Shown here in pieces: positions 1-10,537 of a stretch of 64,000 nt of DNA. Made by a program: the position numbers and the translations under genes. Under the pieces are notes generated by a model, which worked only from the letters and a program-made list of their open reading frames with translations, was not told where the DNA came from and ran no database searches. The first letter of the stretch is position 1. The number at the start of each line of letters is the position of its first letter. Source of the DNA: Klebsiella ornithinolytica NBRC 105727 = ATCC 31898 (GTDB lineage Bacteria > Pseudomonadota > Gammaproteobacteria > Enterobacterales > Enterobacteriaceae); assembly GCF_001598295.1 (NCBI RefSeq), contig NZ_BCYR01000009.1, positions 124,001 through 188,000 on the forward strand, given 5' to 3'.

Positions 1-839
<839 letters not shown>

Positions 840-1583
840 ATGAAAAATAGCGAACTGGAACAACTGATTAACGAAAAGCTCAATAGCGCGACATTCAGCG
901 ACTACGCGCCAAATGGCCTTCAGGTGGAAGGGCGTGAGACGGTGCAAAAAATTGTCACCGGCGTCACCGCCAGCCAGGCGCTGTTGGACGAGGCCGTGCG
1001 CCTGCAGGCAGATGCGGTGATCGTCCATCATGGTTATTTCTGGAAAGGTGAATCGCCGGTGATTCGCGGCATTAAGCGCCAGCGCCTGAAGACGCTGCTG
1101 GCAAATGATATCAACCTCTATGGCTGGCATCTGCCGCTGGATGCCCACCCGGAGCTGGGGAATAACGTCCAGCTGGCGCAGCTGCTGGGGATCACCGTCA
1201 TGGGGGAAATTGAGCCGCTGGTCCCGTGGGGAGAGCTGTCGATGCCGGTTTCCGGGCTGGAGCTGGCTTCGTGGATTGAGGCGCGCCTGGGGCGCAAGCC
1301 GCTGTGGTGCGGTGATACCGGGCCAGATAAAGTGGCCCGTGTCGCCTGGTGTACCGGCGGTGGCCAGAGCTTTATTGACAGCGCCGCTCGCTTTGGCGTC
1401 GATGCGTTTATTACCGGTGAAGTCTCGGAGCAAACTGTCCACTCCGCGCGCGAGCAGTCCCTGCATTTTTATGCTGCCGGACACCATGCCACCGAACGCG
1501 GCGGTATTCGCGCGTTGAGCGAATGGCTGACGGAAAATACCGATCTGGATGTGACCTTTATTGATATTCCCAACCCGGCCTGA
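840..1583 (+). CDS. ybgI: NIF3-family dinuclear metal-binding hydrolase-like protein YbgI
   Basis: The 247-residue product begins [14 protein letters not shown] and matches the length of E. coli YbgI. The family folds as a hexameric ring with a two-metal site; its cellular substrate is not settled. Metal ligand candidates are visible in VIVHHGYFW (about residues 60-68) and near the C terminus in GHHATERGG. The start is supported by GGAGCGGCA a few bases upstream. It is the first gene of the run leading to pxpBCA, and the gap to pxpB is only 16 bp, so co-transcription is likely. The link to 5-oxoproline metabolism is by context only. Confidence 0.93.
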   Translation: MKNSELEQLINEKLNSATFSDYAPNGLQVEGRETVQKIVTGVTASQALLDEAVRLQADAVIVHHGYFWKGESPVIRGIKRQRLKTLLANDINLYGWHLPLDAHPELGNNVQLAQLLGITVMGEIEPLVPWGELSMPVSGLELASWIEARLGRKPLWCGDTGPDKVARVAWCTGGGQSFIDSAARFGVDAFITGEVSEQTVHSAREQSLHFYAAGHHATERGGIRALSEWLTENTDLDVTFIDIPNPA

Positions 1584-1599
1584 TGAGAGAGAAAGAAAA

Positions 1600-2256
1600 G
1601 TGCAGCGAGCGCGTTGTTACATGTTAGGCGAAACCGCCGTGGTTCTGGAGCTCGAACCCCCGGTCACGCTGGAAAGTCAAAAGCGTATCTGGCGCCTGGC
1701 TCAGAGACTGGCGGATCACGAAGAGGTCCTGGATGCGATACCGGGGATGAACAATATTACCGTGGTCCTGCGCCATCCGCAGGAGATGGCATGGGATGCG
1801 ATTGAGCAGTTGCAGCGCTGGTGGGAGGAGAGCGAGGCGCTTGAGCCACAGTCGCGGCTGATGACCATTCCGGTTATCTACGGCGGCGAAGACGGCCCCG
1901 ACCTGGCGAACGTGGCGCTTCACAGCGGGTTGACTGAACAGCAGGTTGTCGAATTGCACGCCTCCGTCGAGTACGTGGTGTGGTTTCTTGGTTTCCAGCC
2001 GGGATTTCCTTATCTCGGCGGACTGCCGGAGCGTTTAGCGATGCCGCGACATGCGGAACCGCGTCTGCGGGTCCCCGCCGGCTCTGTCGGCATCGGCGGC
2101 GCGCAAACCGGCGTGTATCCGCTGGCGACTCCGGGTGGATGGCAGCTGCTGGGCCGTACGCCGCTGGCGCTCTTTGATCCCATGCGTCAGGAGCCCGTGC
2201 TGCTGCGTTCCGGCGATCGAGTCCGCTTTGTGCCGCAAAAGGAGGGGGTATGTTGA
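1600..2256 (+). CDS. pxpB: 5-oxoprolinase subunit PxpB (YbgJ, KipI family)
   Basis: This subunit works with PxpC and PxpA in ATP-dependent opening of 5-oxoproline (pyroglutamate) to glutamate. I choose the GTG at 1600 rather than the in-frame ATG at 1561: translation from 1600 starts [20 protein letters not shown], aligning with E. coli YbgJ, and AGAGAGAAAG lies just upstream, whereas 1561 lies inside ybgI. The product is 218 residues. The [15 protein letters not shown] and PAGSVGIGG motifs typical of KipI/PxpB are present. The 3' end overlaps pxpC by 7 bp, suggesting translational coupling. Confidence 0.94.
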   Translation: MQRARCYMLGETAVVLELEPPVTLESQKRIWRLAQRLADHEEVLDAIPGMNNITVVLRHPQEMAWDAIEQLQRWWEESEALEPQSRLMTIPVIYGGEDGPDLANVALHSGLTEQQVVELHASVEYVVWFLGFQPGFPYLGGLPERLAMPRHAEPRLRVPAGSVGIGGAQTGVYPLATPGGWQLLGRTPLALFDPMRQEPVLLRSGDRVRFVPQKEGVC

Positions 2257-3182
2257 AGATGATCCGCGCCGGAATGTACTCTTCGGTACAGGATGGCGGA
2301 CGTGAAGGACAGCGACAGTCGGGGATCAGTCTCTGCGGTGCGCTGGATAAACCCTCGCTGGTGATTGCTAACCTGCTGGTCGGCAACGCGGGAAATGCTG
2401 CCGCGCTGGAGATTACGCTCGGCCAGGTGGATATTCAGTTTGAACGTGACTGCTGGTTTGCGCTGACCGGTGCCGCCTGTGAAGCAATGCTGGACGGCGA
2501 GCCGGTATGGGTCGGCTGGCGAATGGCGGCGAAGGCCGGGCAGCATCTGGTGCTTAAAACCCCGCAGTATGGGATCCGCAGCTATCTGGCGGTAGCCGGG
2601 GGCATTGACGTTCCGGAGGTGCTCGGTTCGCGCAGTACCGATCTGAAAGTCGGCATTGGCGGCCTTGAAGGGCGACGCCTGCAGGATGGCGATCGGCTGA
2701 AGCTGGGAAAAGCGTCCCGACGATTCAGTACGTCGCGGGGCGTTAAGTCACTGCCGATCGGCAATCGCATCCGCGCGTTACCGGGGCCGGAGTACCATGA
2801 ATTTGATCGGGCCTCGCAAGGGGCGTTCTGGCGTTCCCCCTGGCAGCTTAGCGCCCAGAGCAACCGGATGGGATATCGTCTGCAGGGCCAACCGCTTACG
2901 CGCACCACCCATCGCGAAATGTTTTCGCACGGCCTGCTGCCGGGGGTGGTACAGGTTCCGCATAACGGTCAGCCGATTGTCTTGATGAACGATGCGCAGA
3001 CCACCGGCGGCTATCCGCGAATTGCCTGCATTATCGACGCTGATATGTACCAGCTGGCGCAAATTCCGCTGGGCCAGCCGATTCATTTTGTTCCGTGCAC
3101 GCTGGAAGAGGCGTTGAAAGCACGTGCGGATCAGCAGCGCTATCTGGAACAACTGGCATGGAGACTGAGCGATGATCATTGA
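2250..3182 (+). CDS. pxpC: 5-oxoprolinase subunit PxpC (YbgK, KipA family)
   Basis: The 310-residue product starts [18 protein letters not shown] and carries the biotin-dependent carboxyltransferase-like KipA fold features [11 protein letters not shown] and LPGPEYHEF, plus [16 protein letters not shown] near the C terminus. It is the partner of PxpB in the bacterial three-subunit 5-oxoprolinase. It begins inside the 3' end of pxpB and ends inside the start of pxpA (11 bp overlap), so B, C and A are translated as a tightly coupled set. Length equals the E. coli protein. Confidence 0.94.
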   Translation: MLKMIRAGMYSSVQDGGREGQRQSGISLCGALDKPSLVIANLLVGNAGNAAALEITLGQVDIQFERDCWFALTGAACEAMLDGEPVWVGWRMAAKAGQHLVLKTPQYGIRSYLAVAGGIDVPEVLGSRSTDLKVGIGGLEGRRLQDGDRLKLGKASRRFSTSRGVKSLPIGNRIRALPGPEYHEFDRASQGAFWRSPWQLSAQSNRMGYRLQGQPLTRTTHREMFSHGLLPGVVQVPHNGQPIVLMNDAQTTGGYPRIACIIDADMYQLAQIPLGQPIHFVPCTLEEALKARADQQRYLEQLAWRLSDDH

Positions 3183-3918
3183 TTTAAATGCCGATCTGGG
3201 GGAAGGCTGTGCGAGCGATAGCGCGTTGTTACAGCTGGTCTCCTCCGCCAATATCGCCTGCGGTTTTCATGCCGGCGATGCGTTACTGATGCATAAATGC
3301 GTGCGCGAGGCGTTGAAAAACGGCGTGGCCGTCGGGGCGCATCCCAGCTTTCCCGATCGGGAAAATTTTGGCCGCACCGCAATGCAGCTGCCGCCGGAGA
3401 CGGTCTATGCCCAGATGCTGTATCAGATTGGTGCGCTGGCGGCGATCGTGCGCGCGGAAGGCGGCGAACTGAAGCACGTGAAGCCGCACGGTATGCTCTA
3501 CAACCAGGCGGCAAAAGAGGCGCCGCTGGCCGATGCGATTGCCCGGGCTGTGCGAGATTTCGATCCTGCGCTGATCCTGGTCGGGCTGGCCGGCAGCGAA
3601 TTAATTCGCGCCGGACAACATTACAAGTTGGTCACGCGGCAGGAGGTCTTTGCCGATCGCGGGTACCTGGCTGACGGTAGCCTGGTGCCGCGTTCACAGC
3701 CCGGGGCACTTATCGACAGCGAAGAGCAGGCGTTGGCGCAGACCCTGGAAATGGTGCAGCATAATCGGGTACGCAGTCTCACCGGTGAATGGGCGCATGT
3801 TATCGCTGACACCGTGTGTCTTCACGGTGACGGTGAACATGCGCTGGATTTTGCGCGCCGTTTGCGTGCGGCTTTTGCCGGACGCAATATTCAGGTCAGC
3901 GCGGAAACAGAAGAATAA
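3172..3918 (+). CDS. pxpA: 5-oxoprolinase subunit PxpA (YbgL, LamB/YcsF family)
   Basis: The product of 248 residues begins [16 protein letters not shown], the hallmark LamB/YcsF N terminus, with [25 protein letters not shown] and VKPHGMLYN following. It supplies the catalytic third part of 5-oxoprolinase. E. coli PxpA is slightly shorter (244). A 62 bp gap containing the duplicated stretch ACTCACAAC separates it from the next gene. Function is known for the family; activity here is inferred from the intact BCA set. Confidence 0.95.
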   Translation: MIIDLNADLGEGCASDSALLQLVSSANIACGFHAGDALLMHKCVREALKNGVAVGAHPSFPDRENFGRTAMQLPPETVYAQMLYQIGALAAIVRAEGGELKHVKPHGMLYNQAAKEAPLADAIARAVRDFDPALILVGLAGSELIRAGQHYKLVTRQEVFADRGYLADGSLVPRSQPGALIDSEEQALAQTLEMVQHNRVRSLTGEWAHVIADTVCLHGDGEHALDFARRLRAAFAGRNIQVSAETEE

Positions 3919-3980
3919 AACAATAATTATTAAGGCATTACAGCACTCACAACAACACTCACAACTAACAGGACGTTATC

Positions 3981-4709
3981 ATGGGAGAAGCGATATCTCT
4001 CTGGCCGCTGATCGGCATTGCCGTGATTGTGGTCGGATTTGTTTTGCGTTTTAATCCGGTTTTAGTGGTCATTATCTCTGGAATTGTTACCGGCGTGGCG
4101 GCGCAAATGCCCATCGCCACCATTCTGGAAAAGCTGGGGGAGGGGTTTCTTAACACCCGCAACCTGCCATTTATTCTCTTGCTGCCGCTGGCGGTCATTG
4201 GGCTACTTGAACGGCATGGCCTGAAAGAGCGCGCCCAGGCGTGGATCGCGAAGATCCACAGCGCCACCGCCGGACGTCTGCTGATCGTCTACCTGTTCGT
4301 GCGCGAAGCGACGGCTGCGCTGGGGTTAACCAGCCTGGGGGGCCATCCGCAAATGGTGCGTCCGCTGCTGGCGCCGATGGCGGAAGGGGCGGCGGAAAAA
4401 ACGTTAGGTCCGCTTCCCGGCAGCATTCGCTATCGCTTACGCGCGATGTCGGCGGCGACGGACAACGTCGGCCTGTTCTTTGGCGAAGACATTTTCGTCG
4501 CCTTCGGCGCCATCATCTTTATGCACAACTTTATGCTGGAGTCCGGTGGGATCCAGACCGAACCGCTGCATATTGCCCTGTGGGGGATCCCGACGGCGAT
4601 TTGCGCCTTCGCGATCCATTCCGCGCGTCTGTGGCGACTCGATCGTCACCTGCAGCGCGAGCTGGATAAACTGAACGCCGCCGCACAGGCGAAAGGCGGT
4701 GTCGCATGA
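3981..4709 (+). CDS. DUF969 family membrane protein, possible pyroglutamate permease subunit
   Basis: This 242-residue hydrophobic protein begins MGEAISLWPLIGIAVIVVGF and has about five or six membrane segments, with FVREATAALGLTSLGGHPQM and SAATDNVGLFFGEDIFVAFGA as conserved-looking polar loops. I recognise it as the DUF969 partner of the DUF979 protein that follows; the stop overlaps the next start by 4 bp (ATGA). These two families recur beside pcp and pxp genes, so a two-part carrier for pyroglutamate or pyroglutamyl peptides is a reasonable inference, not a known activity. K-12 lacks both at this site. Confidence 0.85.
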   Translation: MGEAISLWPLIGIAVIVVGFVLRFNPVLVVIISGIVTGVAAQMPIATILEKLGEGFLNTRNLPFILLLPLAVIGLLERHGLKERAQAWIAKIHSATAGRLLIVYLFVREATAALGLTSLGGHPQMVRPLLAPMAEGAAEKTLGPLPGSIRYRLRAMSAATDNVGLFFGEDIFVAFGAIIFMHNFMLESGGIQTEPLHIALWGIPTAICAFAIHSARLWRLDRHLQRELDKLNAAAQAKGGVA

Positions 4710-5701
4710 ATTTTCAACAAACCTGGCTCTACTGGCTGGCGGGTGTCGTTCTGCTGGTGGTCGCGGTCATGTCATGGCGCGACAAAAGTAACCCTCGTCG
4801 CCTGACCACCGGCCTGTTCTGGGGGCTGTACGGTCTGCTGTTCCTGCTTGGCGACTGGACTTATCAGCTGGTAGACGACAAGCGCTCGGTCAATATTGCC
4901 GTCGGCGTTGCCGTCGTGGCGCTGGCGCTGATCGCCGGTTTTGGCGGTGTCAGGCTGGGTAGCTATCACCAGCGCACCGAGGAAGAGCGAACCGCCAGCG
5001 CGACCCGCCTGGGTAACCGGCTGTTTTATCCGGCGCTGGCTATTCCGGTTGTCACGGTGATCGGGGTGCTGCTGTTTAATAACCTGCCATCGTGGCAAGT
5101 CCGGGTGTTTGGCCCGGGTAATCATGCCACGCTGATTACGCTGTTTTCGATGACCGCCGGGACGCTGATCGGCCTGATGATGGCGATTCGCATGACCCGG
5201 GAAAAGGTCGCGCAGCCGCTGCAGGAGGCGCGTCGTCTGCTGGATTCGGTAGGCTGGGCGTTTATTTTGCCGCAGATCCTGGCGGTGCTGGGGCTGCTGT
5301 TTACCACTGCCGGAGTGGGTAGCAGTATTGCCTGGCTCACCGAGCATTATCTGGCGGTGGACAGCCGCTTTGTCGCTGTGGCGGTCTACACCATCGGCAT
5401 GGCGCTGCTGACGATGGTCATGGGCAATGCGTTTGCCGCCTTCCCGATTGTCACGGCGGGGATTGGTATTCCGATTCTGGTGCTTCAGCACGGCGGTAAT
5501 CCGGCGGTGATGGCGGCGATCGGTATGTTCTCCGGCTACTGCGGCACCCTGATGACGCCGATGGCGGCAAACTTCAACATCGTGCCGGCGGCGCTGCTGG
5601 AACTGCCGGATAAAAATGCGGTGATTAAGGCTCAGATTCCGACCGGCGTACTGCTGCTGATCGTCAACGTATTTCTACTCTATTTCCTGATGTTCCTGTA
5701 A
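4706..5701 (+). CDS. DUF979 family membrane protein, possible pyroglutamate permease subunit
   Basis: The 331-residue product starts MNFQQTWLYWLAGVVLLVVA and is almost entirely hydrophobic, with about nine or ten membrane segments. The loop GNAFAAFPIVTAGIGIP followed by MFSGYCGTLMTPMAANFNIVP resembles the re-entrant polar loops of secondary carriers. It is coupled to the DUF969 gene by ATGA overlap and followed after 9 bp by pcp, so all are probably one transcript. I know the family only by its DUF name. Its position between a 5-oxoprolinase and a pyroglutamyl peptidase suggests transport of the shared substrate. Confidence 0.85.
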   Translation: MNFQQTWLYWLAGVVLLVVAVMSWRDKSNPRRLTTGLFWGLYGLLFLLGDWTYQLVDDKRSVNIAVGVAVVALALIAGFGGVRLGSYHQRTEEERTASATRLGNRLFYPALAIPVVTVIGVLLFNNLPSWQVRVFGPGNHATLITLFSMTAGTLIGLMMAIRMTREKVAQPLQEARRLLDSVGWAFILPQILAVLGLLFTTAGVGSSIAWLTEHYLAVDSRFVAVAVYTIGMALLTMVMGNAFAAFPIVTAGIGIPILVLQHGGNPAVMAAIGMFSGYCGTLMTPMAANFNIVPAALLELPDKNAVIKAQIPTGVLLLIVNVFLLYFLMFL

Positions 5702-5710
5702 GGAGGAAAG

Positions 5711-6355
5711 ATGGCGGGCGTATTAATCACCGGGTTTGAACCCTTTGGCGGTGAGGCGGTGAACCCTTCATGGGAAGTGGTGAAGCAGCTTGATGGCGCG
5801 ATGGTGGCCGGTGAGCGCGTGGTCGCGCGACAGCTGCCCTGTGTATTTGGTGAGGCCCTGACGGCGCTGTATGCGGCGCTGGATGAGCATCAACCGGTGT
5901 TAACGATAGCGGTCGGGCAGGCGGGTGGTCGTGTCGATATTACCGTCGAACGTGTCGCGATAAACGTCGATGATGCGCGTATTGCCGATAATAAAGGCCA
6001 GCAGCCGGTTGACGTGCCGGTAGTGGCCGACGGTCCGGCGGCCTGGTTCAGCAGCCTGCCGGTGAAAGCAATTGTCGCGGCGCTGCGCGAGCAGGGCATA
6101 CCGGCATCGGTGTCGCAAACGGCGGGGACATTCGTCTGCAACCATGTGATGTATGGTCTGCTGCATGCATTAAACGGGCGAAGCGGGGCAAAAGGCGGCT
6201 TTATCCATATTCCGTACCTCCCGGAGCAGGCGGCCGCCCATCCGGGTGAGGCGAGTATGGCGGTACAAACGGTCCGTGCGGCGCTGGAGACGGCGATTGC
6301 CGTCTCCCTGCGCCAGGAGGGGGATGTGAAAATTGTCGGCGGTGCGACGCACTAA
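5711..6355 (+). CDS. pcp: Pyrrolidone-carboxylate peptidase (pyroglutamyl peptidase I)
   Basis: The enzyme removes N-terminal pyroglutamate from peptides, releasing the substrate of PxpABC. The 214-residue product begins [22 protein letters not shown], the C15 peptidase start, and has the catalytic region [17 protein letters not shown] with the active-site cysteine at about 144 and a histidine in [12 protein letters not shown]. Glu about 80 sits in the [13 protein letters not shown] block. An AGGAGG sequence 5 bp before the ATG is the strongest ribosome site in this operon. The cytosolic enzyme completes a uptake-hydrolysis-ring-opening route. Confidence 0.95.
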   Translation: MAGVLITGFEPFGGEAVNPSWEVVKQLDGAMVAGERVVARQLPCVFGEALTALYAALDEHQPVLTIAVGQAGGRVDITVERVAINVDDARIADNKGQQPVDVPVVADGPAAWFSSLPVKAIVAALREQGIPASVSQTAGTFVCNHVMYGLLHALNGRSGAKGGFIHIPYLPEQAAAHPGEASMAVQTVRAALETAIAVSLRQEGDVKIVGGATH

Positions 6356-6370
6356 CAGAAGGACGCTATT

Positions 6371-7162
6371 ATGCCGGAAGGTCCGGAGATCCGCCGCGCG
6401 GCGGATAGCCTGGAGGCGGCGGTCAAAGGCGAACCTCTTACCGATGTCTGGTTCGCTTTTCCGCAGCTACAGGTGTATCAGGCTCCGCTGGTGGGCCAGC
6501 GGGTAACCCACATAGAAACCCGCGGCAAAGCGCTGCTGACGCATTTCTCCGGCGGGTTGACGCTCTACAGTCATAATCAGCTGTACGGCGTCTGGCGCGT
6601 GGTGGAGGCGGGCGAACAGCCGGTCAGTAACCGCGTGCTGCGGGTCAGGCTGCAGACGGCGGAGAAGGCGATTTTGCTCTATAGCGCGTCGGATATCGCT
6701 ATTCTGACGCCGGAGCAGCTGGCTACCCATCCGTTTTTATTGCGGGTTGGACCCGATGTGCTGGATATGACGCTGACCGCGGAATCGGTCAAAGCTCGCC
6801 TGCTGTCGGCCAGATTCCGCCGACGGCAGTTTTCCGCTTTGTTGCTGGATCAGGCGTTTCTGGCCGGACTGGGAAACTATTTACGGGTGGAGATTCTCTG
6901 GCAGGTCGGGTTGAGCGGGCGGCATAACGCATCGGCGCTCGATGATAAGCAGCTCGACGCCCTGGCCCATGCGCTGCTGGATATTCCGCGCCTGTCGTAT
7001 CGCACCCGCGGGGCGGTGGATGAGAATAAACATCATGGCGCGCTGTTCCGCTTTAACGTTTTCCATCGTGATGGCGAAATCTGCGAGCGCTGCGGCGGGA
7101 TTATCGAGAAAACGATGCTCGCGTCGCGACCGTTTTACTGGTGTCCGGGGTGCCAGCATTAG
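6371..7162 (+). CDS. nei: Endonuclease VIII, DNA glycosylase/AP lyase
   Basis: Nei excises oxidised pyrimidines and cleaves the backbone. The 263-residue length equals the E. coli enzyme. The N terminus [12 protein letters not shown] supplies the catalytic Pro2 and Glu3; Lys at about 53 is in RGKALLTHF; the C-terminal zinc finger is visible as CERCGG followed by YWCPGCQH. It starts 15 bp after pcp with GAAGGA upstream, so it may share the preceding transcript. No clear terminator follows. Confidence 0.96.
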   Translation: MPEGPEIRRAADSLEAAVKGEPLTDVWFAFPQLQVYQAPLVGQRVTHIETRGKALLTHFSGGLTLYSHNQLYGVWRVVEAGEQPVSNRVLRVRLQTAEKAILLYSASDIAILTPEQLATHPFLLRVGPDVLDMTLTAESVKARLLSARFRRRQFSALLLDQAFLAGLGNYLRVEILWQVGLSGRHNASALDDKQLDALAHALLDIPRLSYRTRGAVDENKHHGALFRFNVFHRDGEICERCGGIIEKTMLASRPFYWCPGCQH

Positions 7163-7796
7163 CGATACGCTGTTCGCTTTTTAAGCTATCGTGCCCGTCT
7201 TTCGTGCCGGGCGTTTACGGGTCGGTTGACCAATCCGGCAGTGGTGTAAGAGTCAGTTATCTCAATGAGATTGCCGATTTTTTATGCGACGCTGTCAGGT
7301 TTTCAACATCTTTGCAGGAGTTTCTGTCCCGTCGTTCGCTGTTAAGCCAGGGATGTTGTTTTTACGCTGGTTTGTGCGAAAGGGGTCTATCGCGTGGGTT
7401 CCGTGGAGTATATCGTTCACTTTTGTGGCATGTTCCGTTCACGGTGAATCCGCCACTTTTCTTACACCCGCTGCGGGTGAACGGCATGGGGGGCGTTTCG
7501 CTCGCCCCCCCGGCATTGCGCTGAAAACGGCCGCTACGCGGTATGCTCCACTCCGGCTTCATCTGGCGGACCGGGCCGGACTCGACGTCCCTGTCTCGAC
7601 CGATCCTCTGACCACCGTCCTGGCGGTCAGTCCTGGATGTGCGCCTGCGTTCCCGCCCGTTCACCTGTCGCGCAGGAAACAGTCGCGTGCGGAACCTCAC
7701 GTGAACGGAATATTCCACAGAACACATGCCCCGAAGTACGAAAATTACTTTCGCGCCAACCACCGTTTACCGGCATCGCCCTGGTCCACGATAAAC
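7163..7796. other. nei-gltA gap with no convincing gene
   Basis: About 630 bp lie between nei and the gltA terminator, where K-12 has abrB and a fimbrial cluster. Open frames exist on both strands (plus 7284-7871; minus 7362-7763), but neither product is recognisable, the plus frame runs through the gltA terminator into the end of gltA, and both translations are rich in Arg, Pro and Ser as in chance reading of GC-rich DNA. A GC-rich hairpin-like run (GGGGGGCG then CGCCCCCCCG) lies at 7489-7512. I see no tRNA, IS ends or CRISPR repeats. It may be decayed coding sequence. Confidence 0.4.
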
Positions 7797-7827
7797 AAAA
7801 AAAAGCTGGCCACCTTAAGTGGCCAGC
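7797..7827 (-). terminator. Rho-independent terminator of gltA
   Basis: Read on the minus strand, a perfect 9 bp stem GCTGGCCAC / GTGGCCAGC with a 5-base loop is followed by eight T residues, 40 bp after the gltA stop codon. Confidence 0.9.
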
Positions 7828-7867
7828 ATGACGTTCGCAGACGCGTTTTTTGTCTTCAGGATCGAAC

Positions 7868-9154
7868 TTAGCCTTTGGCCACGTCGGATTTGAAATCGCG
7901 TTTTTCGTAGCCGGTATACAGCTGACGCGGACGCGCGATTTTCATGCCGTCGCTGTGCATTTCGTTCCAGTGAGCAATCCAGCCTACGGTACGCGCCATC
8001 GCGAAGATAACGGTAAACATGGAGGACGGAATACCCATCGCTTTCAGAATGATACCGGAGTAGAAATCGACGTTCGGGTAGAGTTTCTTCTCGATGAAAT
8101 ACGGGTCGTTGAGCGCGATGTGCTCAAGTTCCATGGCCACTTCCAGCAGATCGTCTTTGGTGCCCAGTTCTTTCAGCACTTCATGGCAGGTTTCACGCAT
8201 TACGGTGGCGCGCGGGTCGTAGTTTTTGTACACGCGGTGGCCGAAGCCCATCAGACGGAAAGAGTCGTTTTTGTCTTTCGCGCGACGGACAAATTCCGGA
8301 ATGTGCTCAACGGAACTGATCTCTTCCAGCATCTTCAGCGCAGCTTCGTTCGCGCCACCGTGCGCCGGTCCCCACAGGGAGGCGATGCCCGCAGCGATAC
8401 AGGCGAACGGGTTCGCGCCAGAAGAACCTGCGGTACGGACGGTGGAGGTGGATGCGTTCTGTTCGTGGTCAGCGTGCAGGATCAGGATACGGTCCATGGC
8501 GCGTTCCAGTACCGGGTTAACCTCGTAGGTTTCACACGGCGTGGAGAACATCATATTCAGGAAGTTGCCCGCGTAAGAGAGGTCGTTGCGCGGATAAACG
8601 AAAGGCTGGCCGATTGAATATTTGTAACACATTGCTGCCATTGTCGGCATTTTGGACAGCAGGCGATAGGCGGCGATTTCACGGTGGCGCGGATTGTTGA
8701 CATCCAGGGAGTCGTGATAGAACGCGGCCAGCGCGCCGGTGATACCGCACATCACCGCCATCGGGTGAGAGTCACGGCGAAACGCGTGGAACAGACGGGT
8801 AATCTGCTCGTGGATCATGGTGTGGCGGGTAACGATGGTCTTGAATTCGTTGTACTGTTCCTGGTTCGGCTTTTCACCGTTCAGCAGGATGTAACACACT
8901 TCGAGGTAGTTGGACTCGGTCGCTAACTGATCGATCGGGAAACCACGGTGGAGCAGGATACCTTCATCACCATCGATAAAGGTGATTTTAGATTCACATG
9001 ATGCGGTGGAAGTGAAACCAGGGTCAAAGGTGAATACGCCTTTTGATCCAAGACTACGAATATCAATAACATCCTGACCGAGCGTGCCCTTTAGCACATC
9101 CAGTTCAATAGCAGTATCACCGCCTAGGGTGATTTTTGCTTTAGCATCAGACAT
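7868..9154 (-). CDS. gltA: Citrate synthase (type II, NADH-sensitive class)
   Basis: GltA condenses oxaloacetate and acetyl-CoA, the entry step of the TCA cycle. The 428-residue product begins [20 protein letters not shown] and is near-identical to the 427-residue E. coli protein as I recall it. The active-site histidine regions [18 protein letters not shown] and [15 protein letters not shown] are intact, as is the aspartate region near VDFYSGI. It is monocistronic, with its own terminator, and divergent from sdhCDAB, so the two halves of the cycle share a control region. Confidence 0.98.
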   Translation of the reverse strand: MSDAKAKITLGGDTAIELDVLKGTLGQDVIDIRSLGSKGVFTFDPGFTSTASCESKITFIDGDEGILLHRGFPIDQLATESNYLEVCYILLNGEKPNQEQYNEFKTIVTRHTMIHEQITRLFHAFRRDSHPMAVMCGITGALAAFYHDSLDVNNPRHREIAAYRLLSKMPTMAAMCYKYSIGQPFVYPRNDLSYAGNFLNMMFSTPCETYEVNPVLERAMDRILILHADHEQNASTSTVRTAGSSGANPFACIAAGIASLWGPAHGGANEAALKMLEEISSVEHIPEFVRRAKDKNDSFRLMGFGHRVYKNYDPRATVMRETCHEVLKELGTKDDLLEVAMELEHIALNDPYFIEKKLYPNVDFYSGIILKAMGIPSSMFTVIFAMARTVGWIAHWNEMHSDGMKIARPRQLYTGYEKRDFKSDVAKG

Positions 9155-9552
9155 TTATGGTCTCCTTAGCGCCTTTATTGCGTAAGACTGCCGGGTGTGG
9201 ATTTGCCTTCGGCCCGTGCCTGACTACGTTACCAGTTTGTTATGTTGCACACAGCTCTGCGTCAGCGGAAATTGCAGGGTACAGAGCAAAGGCGCTTGAT
9301 GGTACGTCTTCAGCCTACGACGAAACAGCAGCAAATCAGCGTTTTAGCAGTCCGAATTTAAAAATCTGTATACCACTAATAACTGTCCTGATTACATCGG
9401 TCAATACCATCACACTGTTGCATAACTTATTCTCAGGTGAAAGAGTGACCCCATAACTTTTGAGCATTATTGCATTTATCTGGTAATGGTTGTAACAAGA
9501 ATGTTTAATATTTGTCAAATCAGGTGATTAAAATTTAAAATAATGTTGTTAT

Positions 9553-9568
9553 CGTGACATCGATCACT
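9553..9568. promoter_or_regulatory. CRP-like site upstream of sdhC
   Basis: The sequence CGTGACATCGATCACT contains the symmetric arms GTGA and TCAC six bases apart, close to the CRP consensus TGTGA-N6-TCACA, and sits about 75-80 bp upstream of the likely sdhC start point. CRP control of sdh is known in E. coli. Confidence 0.6.
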
Positions 9569-9605
9569 GTTCCGGACAAAACCCGACAAACTATATGTAG
9601 GTTAA

Positions 9606-9634
9606 TTGTAATGATTTTGTGAACGGCCTATACT
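9606..9634 (+). promoter_or_regulatory. sdhCDAB-sucABCD promoter
   Basis: A -35 TTGTAA (9606-9611) and a -10 TATACT (9629-9634) are separated by 17 bp, predicting transcription from about 9641. The flanking sequence GGCCTATACTGCCGCCAG matches what I recall of the E. coli sdhC promoter. Confidence 0.75.
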
Positions 9635-9806
9635 GCCGCCAGGTCTCCGGAACACCCTGCAATCCCGAGCCACCCAGCGTTGTCTGGTCACGTTTTAGCT
9701 CTTGAAAAGGGGTTTTATCATGACCACAGGTTATAGAAAGGACGCTGTCTGACCCGCAAGCAGACCGGAGGAAGGAAACAATAAGAACAGCATGTGGGCG
9801 TTATTC

Positions 9807-10196
9807 ATGGTAAGAAATGTGAAAAAACAAAGACCTGTCAATCTGGATCTGCAAACGATCCGGTTCCCAATCACAGCGATAGCGTCCATTCTCCATCGCG
9901 TTTCCGGTGTGATCACCTTCGTGGCGGTCGGGATTCTGCTTTGGTTGCTGGGCACCAGCCTTTCCTCTCCAGAAGGTTTCCTCGTTGCGTCTTCCATCAT
10001 GGATAGCTTCTTTGTGAAGTTCATCATGTGGGGCATCCTGACCGCGCTGGCGTACCACGCCGTTGTCGGTATCCGCCACCTGTTGATGGATTTTGGCTAC
10101 CTGGAAGAAACCCTCGAAGTAGGGACACGCTCCGCTAAGATTTCTTTTGTTATTACTGTCGTGCTTTCACTTCTCGCAGGAGTCCTCGTATGGTAA
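9807..10196 (+). CDS. sdhC: Succinate dehydrogenase cytochrome b556 subunit SdhC
   Basis: SdhC anchors succinate dehydrogenase (complex II) in the inner membrane and helps bind haem b and ubiquinone. From 9807 the product is 129 residues starting [20 protein letters not shown], with three membrane helices and the SILHRVSGV and haem-ligand [11 protein letters not shown] segments. An in-frame ATG at 9792 would add MWALF; I prefer 9807 because the E. coli protein begins at the equivalent Met, but the GGAGG site lies far upstream of both. It overlaps sdhD by 7 bp. Confidence 0.94.
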   Translation: MVRNVKKQRPVNLDLQTIRFPITAIASILHRVSGVITFVAVGILLWLLGTSLSSPEGFLVASSIMDSFFVKFIMWGILTALAYHAVVGIRHLLMDFGYLEETLEVGTRSAKISFVITVVLSLLAGVLVW

Positions 10197-10537
10197 GCAA
10201 CGCCTCAGCACTGGGACGCAACGGCGTACATGACTTCATTCTGGTTCGTGCTACCGCCATCGTTCTGACCCTTTACATCATCTACATGGTCGGCTTTTTT
10301 GCCACCACCGGTGAAATTTCCTGGGAAGTCTGGACGGGCTTTTTCTCCTCCGCATTCACTAAAGTCTTCACCCTGTTAGCCCTCGTGTCCATTCTGATTC
10401 ACGCCTGGATCGGGATGTGGCAGGTGTTGACGGACTACGTTAAACCGCTGGCTGTACGCTTAATTCTGCAACTGGTTATCGTTGTTGCGCTGGTGGCTTA
10501 CGTTCTTTATGGATTTGTTGTGGTGTGGGGTGTGTGA
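10190..10537 (+). CDS. sdhD: Succinate dehydrogenase membrane anchor subunit SdhD
   Basis: The 115-residue product begins [20 protein letters not shown] and has three transmembrane helices. SdhD pairs with SdhC to form the haem b and quinone site; [13 protein letters not shown] contains the quinone-site Tyr/Asp region. It starts within the end of sdhC and its TGA shares one base with the sdhA ATG, so the four sdh genes are translationally coupled. Confidence 0.97.
   Translation: MVSNASALGRNGVHDFILVRATAIVLTLYIIYMVGFFATTGEISWEVWTGFFSSAFTKVFTLLALVSILIHAWIGMWQVLTDYVKPLAVRLILQLVIVVALVAYVLYGFVVVWGV

Larger units (their letters stand above)
9155..9806. promoter_or_regulatory. gltA-sdhC divergent control region and sdh leader
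   Basis: This 650 bp region is AT-rich in the middle. It contains a CRP-like site (9553-9568), the sdhC promoter (9606-9634) and a leader of roughly 165 nt before sdhC that includes the conserved-looking stretch GAAAGGACGCTGTCTGACCC and GGAGGAAGGAAACA. In E. coli this leader is the target of RyhB, Spot 42 and RybB small RNAs and the upstream DNA binds ArcA; those roles are inferred here from similarity. The gltA promoter is on the other strand within about 9180-9450 and I cannot fix its hexamers. Confidence 0.6.

Noticed and set aside
7284-7871. 195-codon plus-strand frame between nei and gltA
   Set aside because: Not recognised, Arg/Pro/Ser-rich, crosses the gltA terminator and stop; kept only as an open question in the gap entry.
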